Source of the DNA: Pseudomonas purpurea | Lineage (GTDB): Bacteria > Pseudomonadota > Gammaproteobacteria > Pseudomonadales > Pseudomonadaceae | Assembly: GCF_039908635.1 (NCBI RefSeq) | Contig: NZ_CP150918.1 | Coordinates: 868,001-932,000, forward strand | Direction of reading: 5' to 3' | DNA: 64,000 nucleotides | Shown: positions 52,678-63,997 of the stretch, piece by piece | Layout: each line of letters begins with the position of its first letter | Numbering within the stretch: position 1 is the first letter of the stretch | The notes under the pieces: model-generated | The model's input: the letters and a program-made list of their open reading frames with translations, nothing else | Database searches by the model: none | Told to the model about the DNA's origin: nothing | Program-made: the position numbers and the translations under genes

Positions 52678-54084
52678 ATGCAGCAGTTAGATCCGAAGCT
52701 TGAACTACCACGACCACCTCGACCGCTGATTGAGTCGAATCCCGTGGCCCAGCCTTATCCGGTGCGGGCACTGGGTGGGATTCTTGGGCCTGCGGTGGAG
52801 CGCATGGCCGAGGTTATCGGCGTGCCCCAAGCACTGGCCGCGCAATCGGTGTTGGCCACCTCAGCGCTGGCCACCCAAGGTCATGCGGGCTTACAGCTCG
52901 ACGGGAGAGATTATCCCCTGTCGCTGTACCTGATCACGGTGGCCGCGTCAGGGGATCGTAAAACGGCTGCAGATCGATTTGCATTGCTGCCCGCGCGTCA
53001 ATGGGAGCGTGAGCAGTGGCAGCGCTACCGCGAACAGCTCGCCCGGTACCGTGTCGCGCAGCGACAGGCACTGCGTGTCAACCCTGTCGAACCCGACTCC
53101 ACAGTAAGCATGGCGCTTGAAACGGAGCCCTCTGCACCCAGACTTATCACCACAGATCCAACCATTGAAGCCCTGATTAAGGGGCTCTGTCATGACTTGC
53201 CCAGCATGGGGCTGTTCTGTGATGAGGGCGGACAATTTCTCGGCAGCAGCACCATGAGTCGGGATAACCGTTTGAAAGCGGTTGCGGCCTTGTCGTCACT
53301 CTGGGACGGTAGCCCTATTGATCGTGCTCGTTCGATGGCAGGCGAAAGCCTTCGGGCTTATGACCGACGCTTGAGCCTGCACCTCATGCTGCAACCGTAC
53401 TTGGCCATGCAGTTACTCAGTGACCCGTTGCTGCAGGGGCAAGGCATCCTCGGTCGTTGCTTGATGACCTGGCCCACCAGTCTAGCCGGGCAACGGAGCT
53501 ACCAGGCTGTCGACTTGTCCAAAGACGCCGCCCTGAAGCGATATCACCGCCGCCTTTCGGCCCTGTTTTATCAGCCCTGGTCGCTTTCCGCTGATGGTGC
53601 CTTGCAGCTATCACCGCTTAGCCTCAGCCCGTTAGCCCGCCGTCGCTGGATTGATCTACATGATGCTATCGAAGCTCAGTTGGGTGAGTTTGGCGAGCTG
53701 GCCAGCGTACGGCCCAGCGGATCGAAGGCCGCCGATAACCTGCTGCGCGTCGCCGGCATTCTTGCAGTTGTGGAGGAGAGCAGCGTCGTGGAGGTCGACC
53801 ATATCCAACGGGCCTCCGCTTTAGTCGGCTACTACCTCACCGAGATCCAGCGCCTGACTGAGCAGGAGCCAGTGTGTCGGGTAAAGGAAGAAGCGGACCG
53901 GTTGCTGCGATGGCTACAGGTCAAAGATTGGAAGCGTTTCAGTATTCGTGAATTGAATCGCAACGGTCCCCGCTTTGCCCGTAAGAGCAGTCGTCATACC
54001 GCCAAGCTGTTGGTCGAATTGATTGATCATCAGTGGCTCATCACTGACGGCCACACCTTCGAGGTGCGCCATGTTCAATATTGA
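52678..54084 (+). CDS. DUF3987-family protein (YfjI-like, replication-associated)
   Basis: A 468-residue protein with a P-loop-like segment (LITVAASGDRKTAADRF) in place of a standard Walker A, the LITTDPTIEALIKGL and GLFCDEGGQFLGSS family motifs, and a C-terminal winged-helix-like part (KRFSIRELNRNGPRFARKSS). DUF3987 proteins are common in satellites and islands and are thought to act in replication or stability. GAGGAG precedes the ATG. It lies between the two TGTCGCC repeat blocks. Confidence 0.8.
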   Translation: MQQLDPKLELPRPPRPLIESNPVAQPYPVRALGGILGPAVERMAEVIGVPQALAAQSVLATSALATQGHAGLQLDGRDYPLSLYLITVAASGDRKTAADRFALLPARQWEREQWQRYREQLARYRVAQRQALRVNPVEPDSTVSMALETEPSAPRLITTDPTIEALIKGLCHDLPSMGLFCDEGGQFLGSSTMSRDNRLKAVAALSSLWDGSPIDRARSMAGESLRAYDRRLSLHLMLQPYLAMQLLSDPLLQGQGILGRCLMTWPTSLAGQRSYQAVDLSKDAALKRYHRRLSALFYQPWSLSADGALQLSPLSLSPLARRRWIDLHDAIEAQLGEFGELASVRPSGSKAADNLLRVAGILAVVEESSVVEVDHIQRASALVGYYLTEIQRLTEQEPVCRVKEEADRLLRWLQVKDWKRFSIRELNRNGPRFARKSSRHTAKLLVELIDHQWLITDGHTFEVRHVQY

Positions 54085-54424
54085 TGAAGCGCTACGCAAC
54101 CATCTGGCTCAGCGCCAAAAGGAGCCGAAAGCGCGATTTGTCGCCGCTACTGTCGCCACTTTGTCGCCACGCTCAAAGCCAGGCAGGACAAGGGTTGTCG
54201 CCGCTGTCGCCGGTGTCGCCACCACCCATAAAGCTATCGCCTCTACGACAGCCATTATTCAATGGTTGAAAGAGGAGGGTGCGCATCTTTACGTCACCGA
54301 CAACACGCTGTGTTTTCGCCCGACTGATTGGGCTCAGTTCGCGATTGTAAGTGCGCACTGGCGAGCCCTTTTGCATGATCTCGCGGCAGTCGATCAGGAA
54401 CAGAAAAATGGCTCGGGTCGGTAA
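54071..54424 (+). CDS. Small island protein overlapping iteron-like block 2
   Basis: A 117-residue protein that overlaps the DUF3987 end by 14 bp and the next integrase start by 17 bp. Its middle (ARFVAATVATLSPRSKPGRT, VVAAVAGVATTH) is encoded by the repeated TGTCGCC units, so it is Val/Ala/Thr-rich there. The C-terminal part (IIQWLKEEGAHLYVTDNTLC) looks like a normal folded domain. Function unknown. Confidence 0.65.
   Translation: MFNIDEALRNHLAQRQKEPKARFVAATVATLSPRSKPGRTRVVAAVAGVATTHKAIASTTAIIQWLKEEGAHLYVTDNTLCFRPTDWAQFAIVSAHWRALLHDLAAVDQEQKNGSGR
54139..54220 (-). repeat. Iteron-like TGTCGCC array, block 2 (inverted)
   Basis: TGTCGCC occurs at 54139, 54151, 54162, 54196, 54205 and 54214. 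The order (spaced group, about 28-bp gap, 9-bp-period group, then a CTATCGCC-like end) mirrors block 1 read on the opposite strand, so the two are inverted copies 2.2 kb apart. Confidence 0.7.
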
Positions 54425-55388
54425 GCGAGCCGGGCGCAATTTCGGCTTCGGTCGCCAGCTTAGCTATGCTGGACCGCAAGCACTGAAAGACCTGTTTGGC
54501 GACGGCCATTTTGCTACCGTCAAAGCCCATAGTGATCGCTGGCAGGCGTTCGTGCGTTGGTGTCGATCCGATGAAGGACCGAGGGTCAATGACGCGCGCC
54601 AGATAGACCGCGAGATCCTCATGCGGTACGCCGTCCACGTGCGGGAGCAGGTTGATCAGGGCAACGTCGGCATTGCCACCGCGCAGAACCGACTGTCCAG
54701 CGTGAACCGAACGATGGCCGCGCTGCGCGGTGATCAGTACGTCAAAATCCCGAGTCCGAGTAAGGCGCTGGGCTTGCAGCGCTCAAGCGTGCGTAGTGAG
54801 GCTTCGCAAGGCCAAGACCGTGCGCAGGTCGAGTTGATCGCACGGGCGCTGTCAGATCGTCAGCAATCGAGGGTGAGTGCCATTGTGCTCCTCGCCCGTG
54901 AGACTGGTATGCGGCTGCGCGAAACGATCCTGGCCGATCTGCCCCGACTGCAACGTGAGGTTCGGCAACTGGGCAAGATCAACATCCAGGATGGCACCAA
55001 AGGTGGTCGATCAGGGGCCTCGGCACCGCGCTGGATTACGGTAACGGATCAAGTTCGCGATGCCCTGGATTGGGCCAGCGCGAACTCACCCAATGGCAGC
55101 CGGAATTTGTTGGCGCCCGACGAAAGCTACAAAGACTTTATGCAGGCAGTTGTGCGACCGGCACGGGACATCCTGCATGAGCATGGATTGAAAGGTTTTC
55201 ATGAGCTGCGGGCGGCTTACGCCTGTGAGCGCTATGAGCAACTAGTCGGCTTTCCTGCACCCGTTAATGGTGGTCGTGTTCATCAAGAGGATCGAGCACT
55301 CGATCAGCGAGCCCGTAAGCAGATCAGCCACGAGTTGGGACATAACCGCATCGATGTGGTGAGTGCCTACATCGGAGGTCGGCGATGA
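54408..55388 (+). CDS. Tyrosine recombinase (island integrase-domain protein)
   Basis: A 326-residue recombinase. Catalytic residues are seen in LLARETGMRLRETI (first Arg), GFHELRAAYACERY (HxxR) and ISHELGHNRIDVVSAYIG (His and the Tyr nucleophile). The N-terminal part is a SAM-like core-binding domain. The start at 54408 is used; the open frame reaches further back into the previous gene. It is distinct from the P4-type integrase at the ssrA end and may serve replication resolution or another site. Confidence 0.85.
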   Translation: MARVGKRAGRNFGFGRQLSYAGPQALKDLFGDGHFATVKAHSDRWQAFVRWCRSDEGPRVNDARQIDREILMRYAVHVREQVDQGNVGIATAQNRLSSVNRTMAALRGDQYVKIPSPSKALGLQRSSVRSEASQGQDRAQVELIARALSDRQQSRVSAIVLLARETGMRLRETILADLPRLQREVRQLGKINIQDGTKGGRSGASAPRWITVTDQVRDALDWASANSPNGSRNLLAPDESYKDFMQAVVRPARDILHEHGLKGFHELRAAYACERYEQLVGFPAPVNGGRVHQEDRALDQRARKQISHELGHNRIDVVSAYIGGRR

Positions 55389-55654
55389 CGGCCGAGTTCG
55401 ACATAGCGTTGTTCCTGCGCCCCGTGCTCAAAGGTGCACATGCCACGCAGCAGCGGCACATCAGGCAAGCAGAAAGGATGCACGAGGTGATTCGTGAACG
55501 CTGGGGTTGCGCGACTCCCTGGTCTTGGAGAGAAAAGCACGTGAGATGGTTTCTGGAGCACTATTTGCGATGCTCAGCTCCAGCTACCGTCTACTACTAC
55601 GAGTTAACAGCAGGGTTGATCCGCCGTAGAAAGGCAAAAGTCGTGGTTGCCTGA
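55385..55654 (+). CDS. Small integrase-N-terminal-like protein
   Basis: An 89-residue protein overlapping the recombinase stop as ATGA, so the two are co-translated. The sequence RHIRQAERMHEVIRERWG and KHVRWFLEHYL resembles the core-binding domain of tyrosine recombinases without a catalytic part. It may be an accessory DNA-binding partner. The ending RRRKAKVVVA is basic. Confidence 0.6.
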   Translation: MTAEFDIALFLRPVLKGAHATQQRHIRQAERMHEVIRERWGCATPWSWREKHVRWFLEHYLRCSAPATVYYYELTAGLIRRRKAKVVVA

Positions 55655-55670
55655 TAGATCTTTAAGCATG

Positions 55671-55715
55671 AGCCCCTGAGTATGGGAATGCGGAGCCTTC
55701 CCATACTCAGGGGCT
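55671..55715. terminator. Perfect 18-bp hairpin between convergent genes
   Basis: AGCCCCTGAGTATGGGAA and its exact complement flank a 9-nt loop. It lies between the rightward recombinase unit and the leftward integrase, where a two-way terminator is expected, although no long T run follows on either side. Confidence 0.65.
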
Positions 55716-55820
55716 TGGCTGAAGAAGCGCAGGCATACCAGAGATCTGGCAACTGTCGTCACTCCTTTCGCTCTACTACAGGACACGGATCGTAACCGGT
55801 GGCGCGTACCTTTTGGATGT

Positions 55821-57078
55821 TCAGCGAATCGGTACGACGTTGCGATCTCTGGTTTGATTGATGGCCGATGCCGACAGGCTGCCGGTGGCCGCCTTCTGGA
55901 TATGTTCACTCCACCAGGCCATCATCGGACGCCGGCGTTCGATGTAATCCGCCCGGTTGTAGGCGCTACGAACTTCGTCCTTGTCGACATGCGCCAGCGC
56001 GACCTCGATCAGTTCCGGATCCCAGCCATGCTCATTCAGGATGGTGCTCGCCATCGAGCGCAAGCCGTGGCTGACTAGACGGTCCTGAAAGCCCATGCGC
56101 TTCAACGCCATGTTGGCGGTCTGGCTATTGGCATGGGTGCGGGGATTTCTATCTGAGGGGAACACGTACTCTCTGTTACCGCTGAGTTGCTTGAGCGTCT
56201 CCAGTAACGAAAGTGCCTGATCGGTAAGAGGGATTGTGTGCGGCCGACGCTTTTTCATGCGCTCTGGCGGAATGGTCCAAATGCGCTTGTCGAAGTCGAT
56301 ATCTGCCCATCGTGTGGTAGCTGCTTCGGCAGGGCGGGTCATCGTGTGCAGTTGCCATTCGATCAGGCAGCGGGTCGTGCGCTTGATGCTGGCGTTCGCG
56401 ATTTCCATCATGAGCTCGGGAAGCTCCTCAGGTGGTAGCGCAGCCATGTTCTCTTTCTTGGGTTTCTTGAACACCGCCCGAATTCCATTGAGGGGGTTCG
56501 CGAATATCAGCCCGGAGTTGACCCCGTAGGTCATGATCTCGTTGAGTCGTTGGCTCAATCGTTTCACGGTTTCGAGGCTCCCTTTGGCCTCGATCGGACG
56601 AAGGATCTTGATAACCATCGGAGCAGTGATTTGAGAGAGCGGCGTTGTTTTCATACTTGGGAAAACATGCAGCGTCAGCGATCTCCAAATATCTTCGGCG
56701 TAGGCTTTGGTTACGGAGTCTTTCTTCAGCTCGAACCAGGGCCGTGGCCACCTTCTCGAAAGTGTGTTCAGTCTCAGCAAGTTTGGCTTGCCTTACCTCA
56801 TCACGCTGGGTTTTGGGATCAGTGCCCAAAGCGAGCAGCTCACGTGCCTCTGTGGCTTTCTTCCGGGCGTTGGCTAGCGAGAGGTCAGGGTATGGACCAA
56901 GCGCCATGTTGATACGGCTTCTGGTCAACGGCTCGCGGTAATTGAAATTCCACATCATCGAGCCGCTGGCGCGCACTCGAAGCTGCAAGCCATCGCCGTC
57001 GCTAAGGACGAAGTCTTTACCAGTTGCCTTGACTGCCTTGAGCTGGCGATCGGAGAGGCGGGTTGCGTTAGTAGGCAT
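55821..57078 (-). pseudogene. int: P4-type tyrosine integrase with a one-base insertion
   Basis: The ssrA-site integrase (418 residues if intact). The N-terminal DUF4102 arm-binding domain (MPTNATRLSDRQLKAVKATG) reads from 57078 to EHTFEKVATA; there an extra G at 56739-56741 shifts the frame. The other frame continues WFELKKDSVTKAYAEDIW to the stop at 55821, with catalytic Arg (TMTRPAEAATTRW), HGLRSMAST and the Tyr in RSAYNRADY all intact. It lies beside the right attachment site. If the insertion is real, the island cannot excise on its own. Confidence 0.88.
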
Positions 57079-57101
57079 GGGACTACCTCCAGCACCGTTT
57101 T

Positions 57102-57150
57102 GGTATCCTGAAAATAGCACCAGGTAGCGTGGGATACCACCCGGGATACC
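57102..57150. repeat. GGATACC arm-type repeats at the right end
   Basis: GGGATACC occurs at 57131-57138 and 57143-57150 (12-bp spacing) with an inverse copy GGTATCC at 57102-57108, between the integrase start and the core repeat. The same geometry is found at the left end. Confidence 0.6.
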
Positions 57151-57225
57151 AAAACGCCTGGAACTCAGAGAACCTCCAAAGCCCCAGAAAGCCCTGAAAC
57201 TCCAGTATTCATTGGATTTCAGGTA

Positions 57226-57269
57226 CAAAAAAAGACGTCCGTGGACGTCTTTAGATGTTGAAGTGGTGG
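57226..57269. repeat. Right attachment site (attR), 44-bp direct repeat
   Basis: Identical to 36068-36111. It covers the ssrA terminator and its last six transcribed bases, so the ssrA gene stays whole after insertion. It marks the right border of the island. Confidence 0.9.
57227..57251 (-). terminator. ssrA terminator
   Basis: On the minus strand the stem AGACGTCC-AC-GGACGTCT is followed by seven T, about 13 bp after the tmRNA 3' end. It lies inside the attachment repeat and so is duplicated at the left border. Confidence 0.85.
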
Positions 57270-57657
57270 AGCCGGGGGGATTTGAACCCCCGTCCGCCAG
57301 TACTCCGCTGTCGGTACTACATGCGTAGCCGTGTCTATTAAGTTAACCCTCAGCGACCCGACGGGCAGGGTGCTTTGGGCGAGTTGTGTAAGTTTTAGCC
57401 GCTTCGTCCACAACGTACTGCACGGCGATTCTGTTCTATATGACAATCACTTTGGGTTTACAGACATCCCCTGATGATTGCTGGACCCGAAGGTACCAGG
57501 AGGGAAGGGCTAAGGCTGCTTACGCAGCGAGAGCGTATTCCCCGTAGGTTTCGTCATTGGCAACTATAAGAAGTTGCAACAGTGGATTTACGAGTTCTGT
57601 TACCAACTCGGCATGCACCTAAAGTTTCGCAACCGGCGTCGAATCCTAAACGGCCCC
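57264..57657 (-). ncRNA. ssrA: Transfer-messenger RNA (tmRNA)
   Basis: The gene reads leftward from GGGGCCGTTTAGGATTCGAC (5' end, 57657) to GGCTCCACCA (3' end, 57264), with the T-arm GGGGGTTCAAATCCCCCCGG-type sequence near the end. The tag reading frame (57561-57520) encodes ANDETYGEYALAA and stops with TAA. tmRNA with SmpB frees stalled ribosomes. Its 3' end is the integration site of the island. Confidence 0.95.
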
Positions 57658-57724
57658 GAGCCCACTGCTCTGTGAATCAATTTGAGCAGCAAGCCTGTGC
57701 AGTGTACGCCAACGCAGGGCATAA

Positions 57725-57744
57725 GGCCAACCCGAAGGTTGGCC
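57725..57744 (-). terminator. Hairpin after the small secreted protein gene
   Basis: GGCCAACC-TTCG-GGTTGGCC (minus strand) is an 8-bp stem with a stable TTCG loop, ten bases after the stop codon; only a short TT follows. Confidence 0.6.
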
Positions 57745-57753
57745 GGCTATGGG

Positions 57754-58032
57754 TCAGCCCTGGTTTCCGCTGGAGATTTTCTGGATTCTTTGCAGCGCCT
57801 GGGTTGTTTCATCGACGCACTTCTTGTCGTTGCCTGCTTTTTTGGCGGCTTGCGCACGAGCCTGCATCGTTTTGATGTTGTTTGTGGTGTTCTCGGAGGT
57901 CGCGGGCAGGGTGGCGATCGAGTCTTCGAGCTTTTGCAGGTTCAGGTCACAAAGATCCTTGTCCGCGGCAAACGCCGGGGAGGCCAGCATTGCCGCGGTA
58001 ATGAACAGTCCAGCCAGTGCAGTACGCTTCAT
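57754..58032 (-). CDS. Small secreted protein of 92 residues
   Basis: A signal peptide (MKRTALAGLFITAAMLASPA, cleavage after AFA) precedes a helical mature part with two cysteines (DLCDLN, KKCVDE) that may form a disulfide. The start at 58032 is supported by AAGGAGA; the longer frame adds an unlikely leader. I do not know its function; similar short periplasmic proteins are common in Pseudomonas. Confidence 0.75.
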   Translation of the reverse strand: MKRTALAGLFITAAMLASPAFAADKDLCDLNLQKLEDSIATLPATSENTTNNIKTMQARAQAAKKAGNDKKCVDETTQALQRIQKISSGNQG

Positions 58033-58243
58033 GGGTATCTCCTTGCGCATGATGGCTCGGTGACGCCGGGTCGTGAGGCGGCCGCCGAGGTCGGGTATAA
58101 GCCTCATTCAGCGAGACCTAAGCAAATGACTATAGACGTGCGCAGGAATTCGGTTCTTTTTCGTCGCTGAACGAATCAATCCAAGAGGTGGGGTGCAGGA
58201 ACAGAAAAGGGGCGAATCGCCCCTTTTCAGTGTGGTCCGGTTC

Positions 58244-61050
<2,807 letters not shown>

Positions 61051-61054
<4 letters not shown>

Positions 61055-61722
61055 TGGTCCTCCAGGATCAATACCACCAGGTCTTTCGGGCCGTGGGCAC
61101 CGTACGCCAGGACTTGTTCGATGTCGGCGGTTTTCGACGGGCCGGACACCAGCAGCGCGTTGGTCGGCATGCCTTGGGCCCAGTTGAATTCGCGTTGCAC
61201 CTGATAGAAGTTGTCGCGAATTTCACTGGCCTTGAGCAAGGCAAAATGCACCGGGGGGACGAGGCTCATCAGCCGTGGTTCTTCGCGGGTCGGCCAGATA
61301 ATCAGGCTGCCGGTGGCGGCGATGGCGCCGAGGGTGGTGGTCAGGCTGGCCGGGGTGTCGTTGAACAGCTCGGCTTTCCATTCTTCCACCGGGCGGTCGT
61401 AGGCCTTGAGTGTCGGCAGCGCGGGATTGTTCGCCCAATGCTGAGTGATCCGTTGACCATGAGGCGTGGTCGGTGCGATCAGCAGGCTCGGTAATTGACG
61501 GTCGCGCAACAATTGCGCGAGCAGAGCGGGCCAGTCTTGTTCGCGGCTCAGGTGGATTTCGGTGTGCACTGCTTCCATCAACTTGCGCAGTTGCGGGATG
61601 CGCTGTTCCGGCGTGTAGGTGTAGGGCTCGGTCACCAGCGCTTCATCGAAGTTGTCAGCCACTGGCGTAGTGCCGGTCAGGCTGTTCCGAAGTTTGGCGA
61701 GAATGTTCTGCTTGGCGCTCAT
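61051..61722 (-). CDS. lutC: LutC/LldG-type L-lactate oxidation subunit
   Basis: A 223-residue protein of the LutC/YkgG family (ATGSLIIWPTREEPRLMSLV and the C-terminal ADIEQVLAYGAHGPKDLVV). With LutA and LutB it forms the iron-sulfur L-lactate oxidase complex. Its start shares one base with the lutB stop (TGATG), which fixes the start; the longer frame lies inside lutB. Confidence 0.9.
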
Positions 61723-63176
61723 CAATGGTCTCCCTGTTTGGCCAGATGCTCGCGGGCCATGTCGTGCAGTGAACGAGCGGCGGGTTTCGGCGCGCTGTGA
61801 TTTTGCGTCCATGGGCCGACGTTGCTCGGCGTGAGGGCGCGCAGGCGGGTGGCGAAGAAACCGAACAGCCGATACAGGGTCGGGGAGCTGTTGAGCCTCG
61901 CCCAGGCGTTCCAGATAAATCGCTCTTTGCGCGAGTACTTGCTGCCCTGGCCGCGCATGACTTGATGAGGGCTGTCCGGGGCTTTGACGTTTTCTTCGCG
62001 TAGGCGACGCAGCAGCGCCGGGATCGGAATTTTTACCGGGCAGACTTCACCGCAGGCACCGCACAGCGACGACGCACTTGGGTGATCCGGTACTTTCGCC
62101 AGGCCGACCATGTGCGGGGTGATGATTTTGCCGATGGGGCCAGGGTAAACCTCGCCATAGGCGTGGCCGCCGATGCGCGTGTAAACCGGGCAATGGTTCA
62201 TGCAGGCGCCACAGCGAATGCAGTTAAGGGTCTGGCGCAGTTCACTGTCGGCAAATGCCTGGCTGCGACCGTTGTCCAGCAGCACCAGATGCACTTCTTG
62301 CGGGCCGTCGAGTTCATGTTCCTTGCGCGGGCCGGAGATCATGTTGACGTAAGTGGTGATCGGCTGGCCGAGGGCCGAGCGGGTCAGTAACGATAGCAGC
62401 GGGACGACATCGCGCAGGTTTTCGACGACTTTCTCGATCCCCGTGACGGCGATGTGCACGGGCGGCACGGTGGTCGACATGCGTCCATTGCCTTCGTTTT
62501 CCACCAGCAGCAGGGTGCCGGTTTCGGCCACGGCGAAGTTGACGCCGGAGACGCCGATGTCCGCTTCGAAGAATTTCTGCCGCAAGACTTTGCGACCGAT
62601 CTGAATGAGTTGGTCAACGTCCTTGGTGTATTCCACGCCAAGTTTGTCGTGGAACAAGGACGCGACCTGACCGGCATTCTTGTGGATCGCCGGCATAATG
62701 ATGTGTGAAGGCTTCTCGTGGTCGAGCTGGACAATGAATTCGCCCATGTCCGACTCCAGGCATTCAACACCTTGAGCCGCGAGGACATGGTTCATCTCCA
62801 TCTCTTCGCTGACCATCGATTTGCCCTTGATCACTTGCCGCGCCTCGTGAGCGCGGATGATCGATAAGACGATGCCATTGGCCTCGTCCACCGTTTCCGC
62901 CCAGTGCACTGTCACACCGTTGCGGGTCAGGTTCTGTTCCAGTTGCTCGAGCAACTCGGGCAACCTGGATAACGCGCGGGCACGGACTGCATTGCCCAGG
63001 GCACGTAGGTGTTCTCTTTCATGGGCATCGCTGAAAGACGCTGCCCGCTTTGCCATCAGTGAATCCATCGCACTGCGAAAGTTGTTTCGCAATTGCGTGT
63101 CAGCCAAAGCCTCGTGAGCCCGGGCGCGAAAATCTTCTTCGACGGCAACCGTCGGAATCAGCGTCGGGTTGCTCAT
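61722..63176 (-). CDS. lutB: LutB/LldF-type iron-sulfur lactate oxidation subunit
   Basis: A 484-residue protein with a LutB domain (SMVSEEMEMNHVLAAQGVEC ... AVAETGTLLLVENEGNGR) and two 4Fe-4S motifs, CIRCGACMNHCPVY near 311 and CGACGEVCPVKIP near 363. The C-terminal DUF3390 segment is present. It transfers electrons from L-lactate within LutABC. The ATG at 63176 overlaps the lutA stop by four bases (ATGA); upstream in-frame sequence belongs to lutA. Confidence 0.92.
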   Translation of the reverse strand: MSNPTLIPTVAVEEDFRARAHEALADTQLRNNFRSAMDSLMAKRAASFSDAHEREHLRALGNAVRARALSRLPELLEQLEQNLTRNGVTVHWAETVDEANGIVLSIIRAHEARQVIKGKSMVSEEMEMNHVLAAQGVECLESDMGEFIVQLDHEKPSHIIMPAIHKNAGQVASLFHDKLGVEYTKDVDQLIQIGRKVLRQKFFEADIGVSGVNFAVAETGTLLLVENEGNGRMSTTVPPVHIAVTGIEKVVENLRDVVPLLSLLTRSALGQPITTYVNMISGPRKEHELDGPQEVHLVLLDNGRSQAFADSELRQTLNCIRCGACMNHCPVYTRIGGHAYGEVYPGPIGKIITPHMVGLAKVPDHPSASSLCGACGEVCPVKIPIPALLRRLREENVKAPDSPHQVMRGQGSKYSRKERFIWNAWARLNSSPTLYRLFGFFATRLRALTPSNVGPWTQNHSAPKPAARSLHDMAREHLAKQGDH

Positions 63177-63997
63177 AAAGCACCTCCGGTACGCTGCCAG
63201 AGGAAGCTGGCCAGGTGTTGGCCGCGCAACGCTTCTTTCTGTTTTTCCAGCGAGCCGTTGATGTTCATCAAGCAGCCGCAGTCGGCACTCAGCACCGTGT
63301 GTGCACCGGATTCTTTCAAGGCGCGGGTCTTGTCGGCGACCATCGCTCCGGAAATGTCTGGCATTCGGACGCTGAATGTCCCACCGAAGCCACAGCATTC
63401 GCTTTCGTGGCTGTGGTCGACCCGTTCCACGTTGCTCAGTTGCGACAACAATTCGCGACCGTGCAGGTGGGTGTTCATTTCGCGCCGTGCCGAGCACGAG
63501 GTATGCAGCGCAACTTTCACCGGTGTGCCGCTGTCCTTGAGCTGCACCTTGCAGACGAACAGCAGAAACTCGGCCAGTTCATAGGTCCGCGCCGCTAGGG
63601 CCTGGACCTGTTTCAATGTGTCCGGCTCGTCCTTGAACAAGTCGGCGTAATGTTCGCGCAGCATGCCCGCGCAGGAACCCGACGGCACCACCACCGGATA
63701 ATCGCCGGCAAACAGCGCCAGTTGCGAGCGCGCTACCGTCCGGGCCTGTTCGGTGTAACCCGAGGTGTAGGCCGGTTGTCCGCAGCAGCTTTGCCCTTGC
63801 GGGTACTCCACGCGAATACCTTCGCGTTCGAGCAGGTGAATCGCGTCCATCCCGGCTTCGGGGTAGAACAGATCAACCACGCACGTACCGAACAGGTAGA
63901 CCCGTTGCGGTTTTTCGCTGGGGTACTGACGCGGTTCAGGCAGTGGCGGGGCGACACGGGTCGCGTTCGGCACCGCGTTGTAAAAAAGCTCGCTCAT
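63173..63997 (-). CDS. lutA: LutA/LldE-type Fe-S oxidoreductase subunit
   Basis: A 274-residue protein with two cysteine-rich CCG domains: GQSCCGQPAYTSGY near 69-82 and ESECCGFGGTFSVRMPD near 200-216, plus CGCLMNING. It is the first visible gene of the lutABC-dld operon. The ATG at 63995-63997 is three bases from the window edge, so the start is complete but its promoter and any lactate permease or regulator lie outside. Confidence 0.92.
   Translation of the reverse strand: MSELFYNAVPNATRVAPPLPEPRQYPSEKPQRVYLFGTCVVDLFYPEAGMDAIHLLEREGIRVEYPQGQSCCGQPAYTSGYTEQARTVARSQLALFAGDYPVVVPSGSCAGMLREHYADLFKDEPDTLKQVQALAARTYELAEFLLFVCKVQLKDSGTPVKVALHTSCSARREMNTHLHGRELLSQLSNVERVDHSHESECCGFGGTFSVRMPDISGAMVADKTRALKESGAHTVLSADCGCLMNINGSLEKQKEALRGQHLASFLWQRTGGAL

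Noticed and set aside
51854..54220. CRISPR array
   Set aside because: The TGTCGCC units are 7-8 bp with 2-5 bp spacing in each group; there are no 30-bp repeats or spacers and no cas genes.
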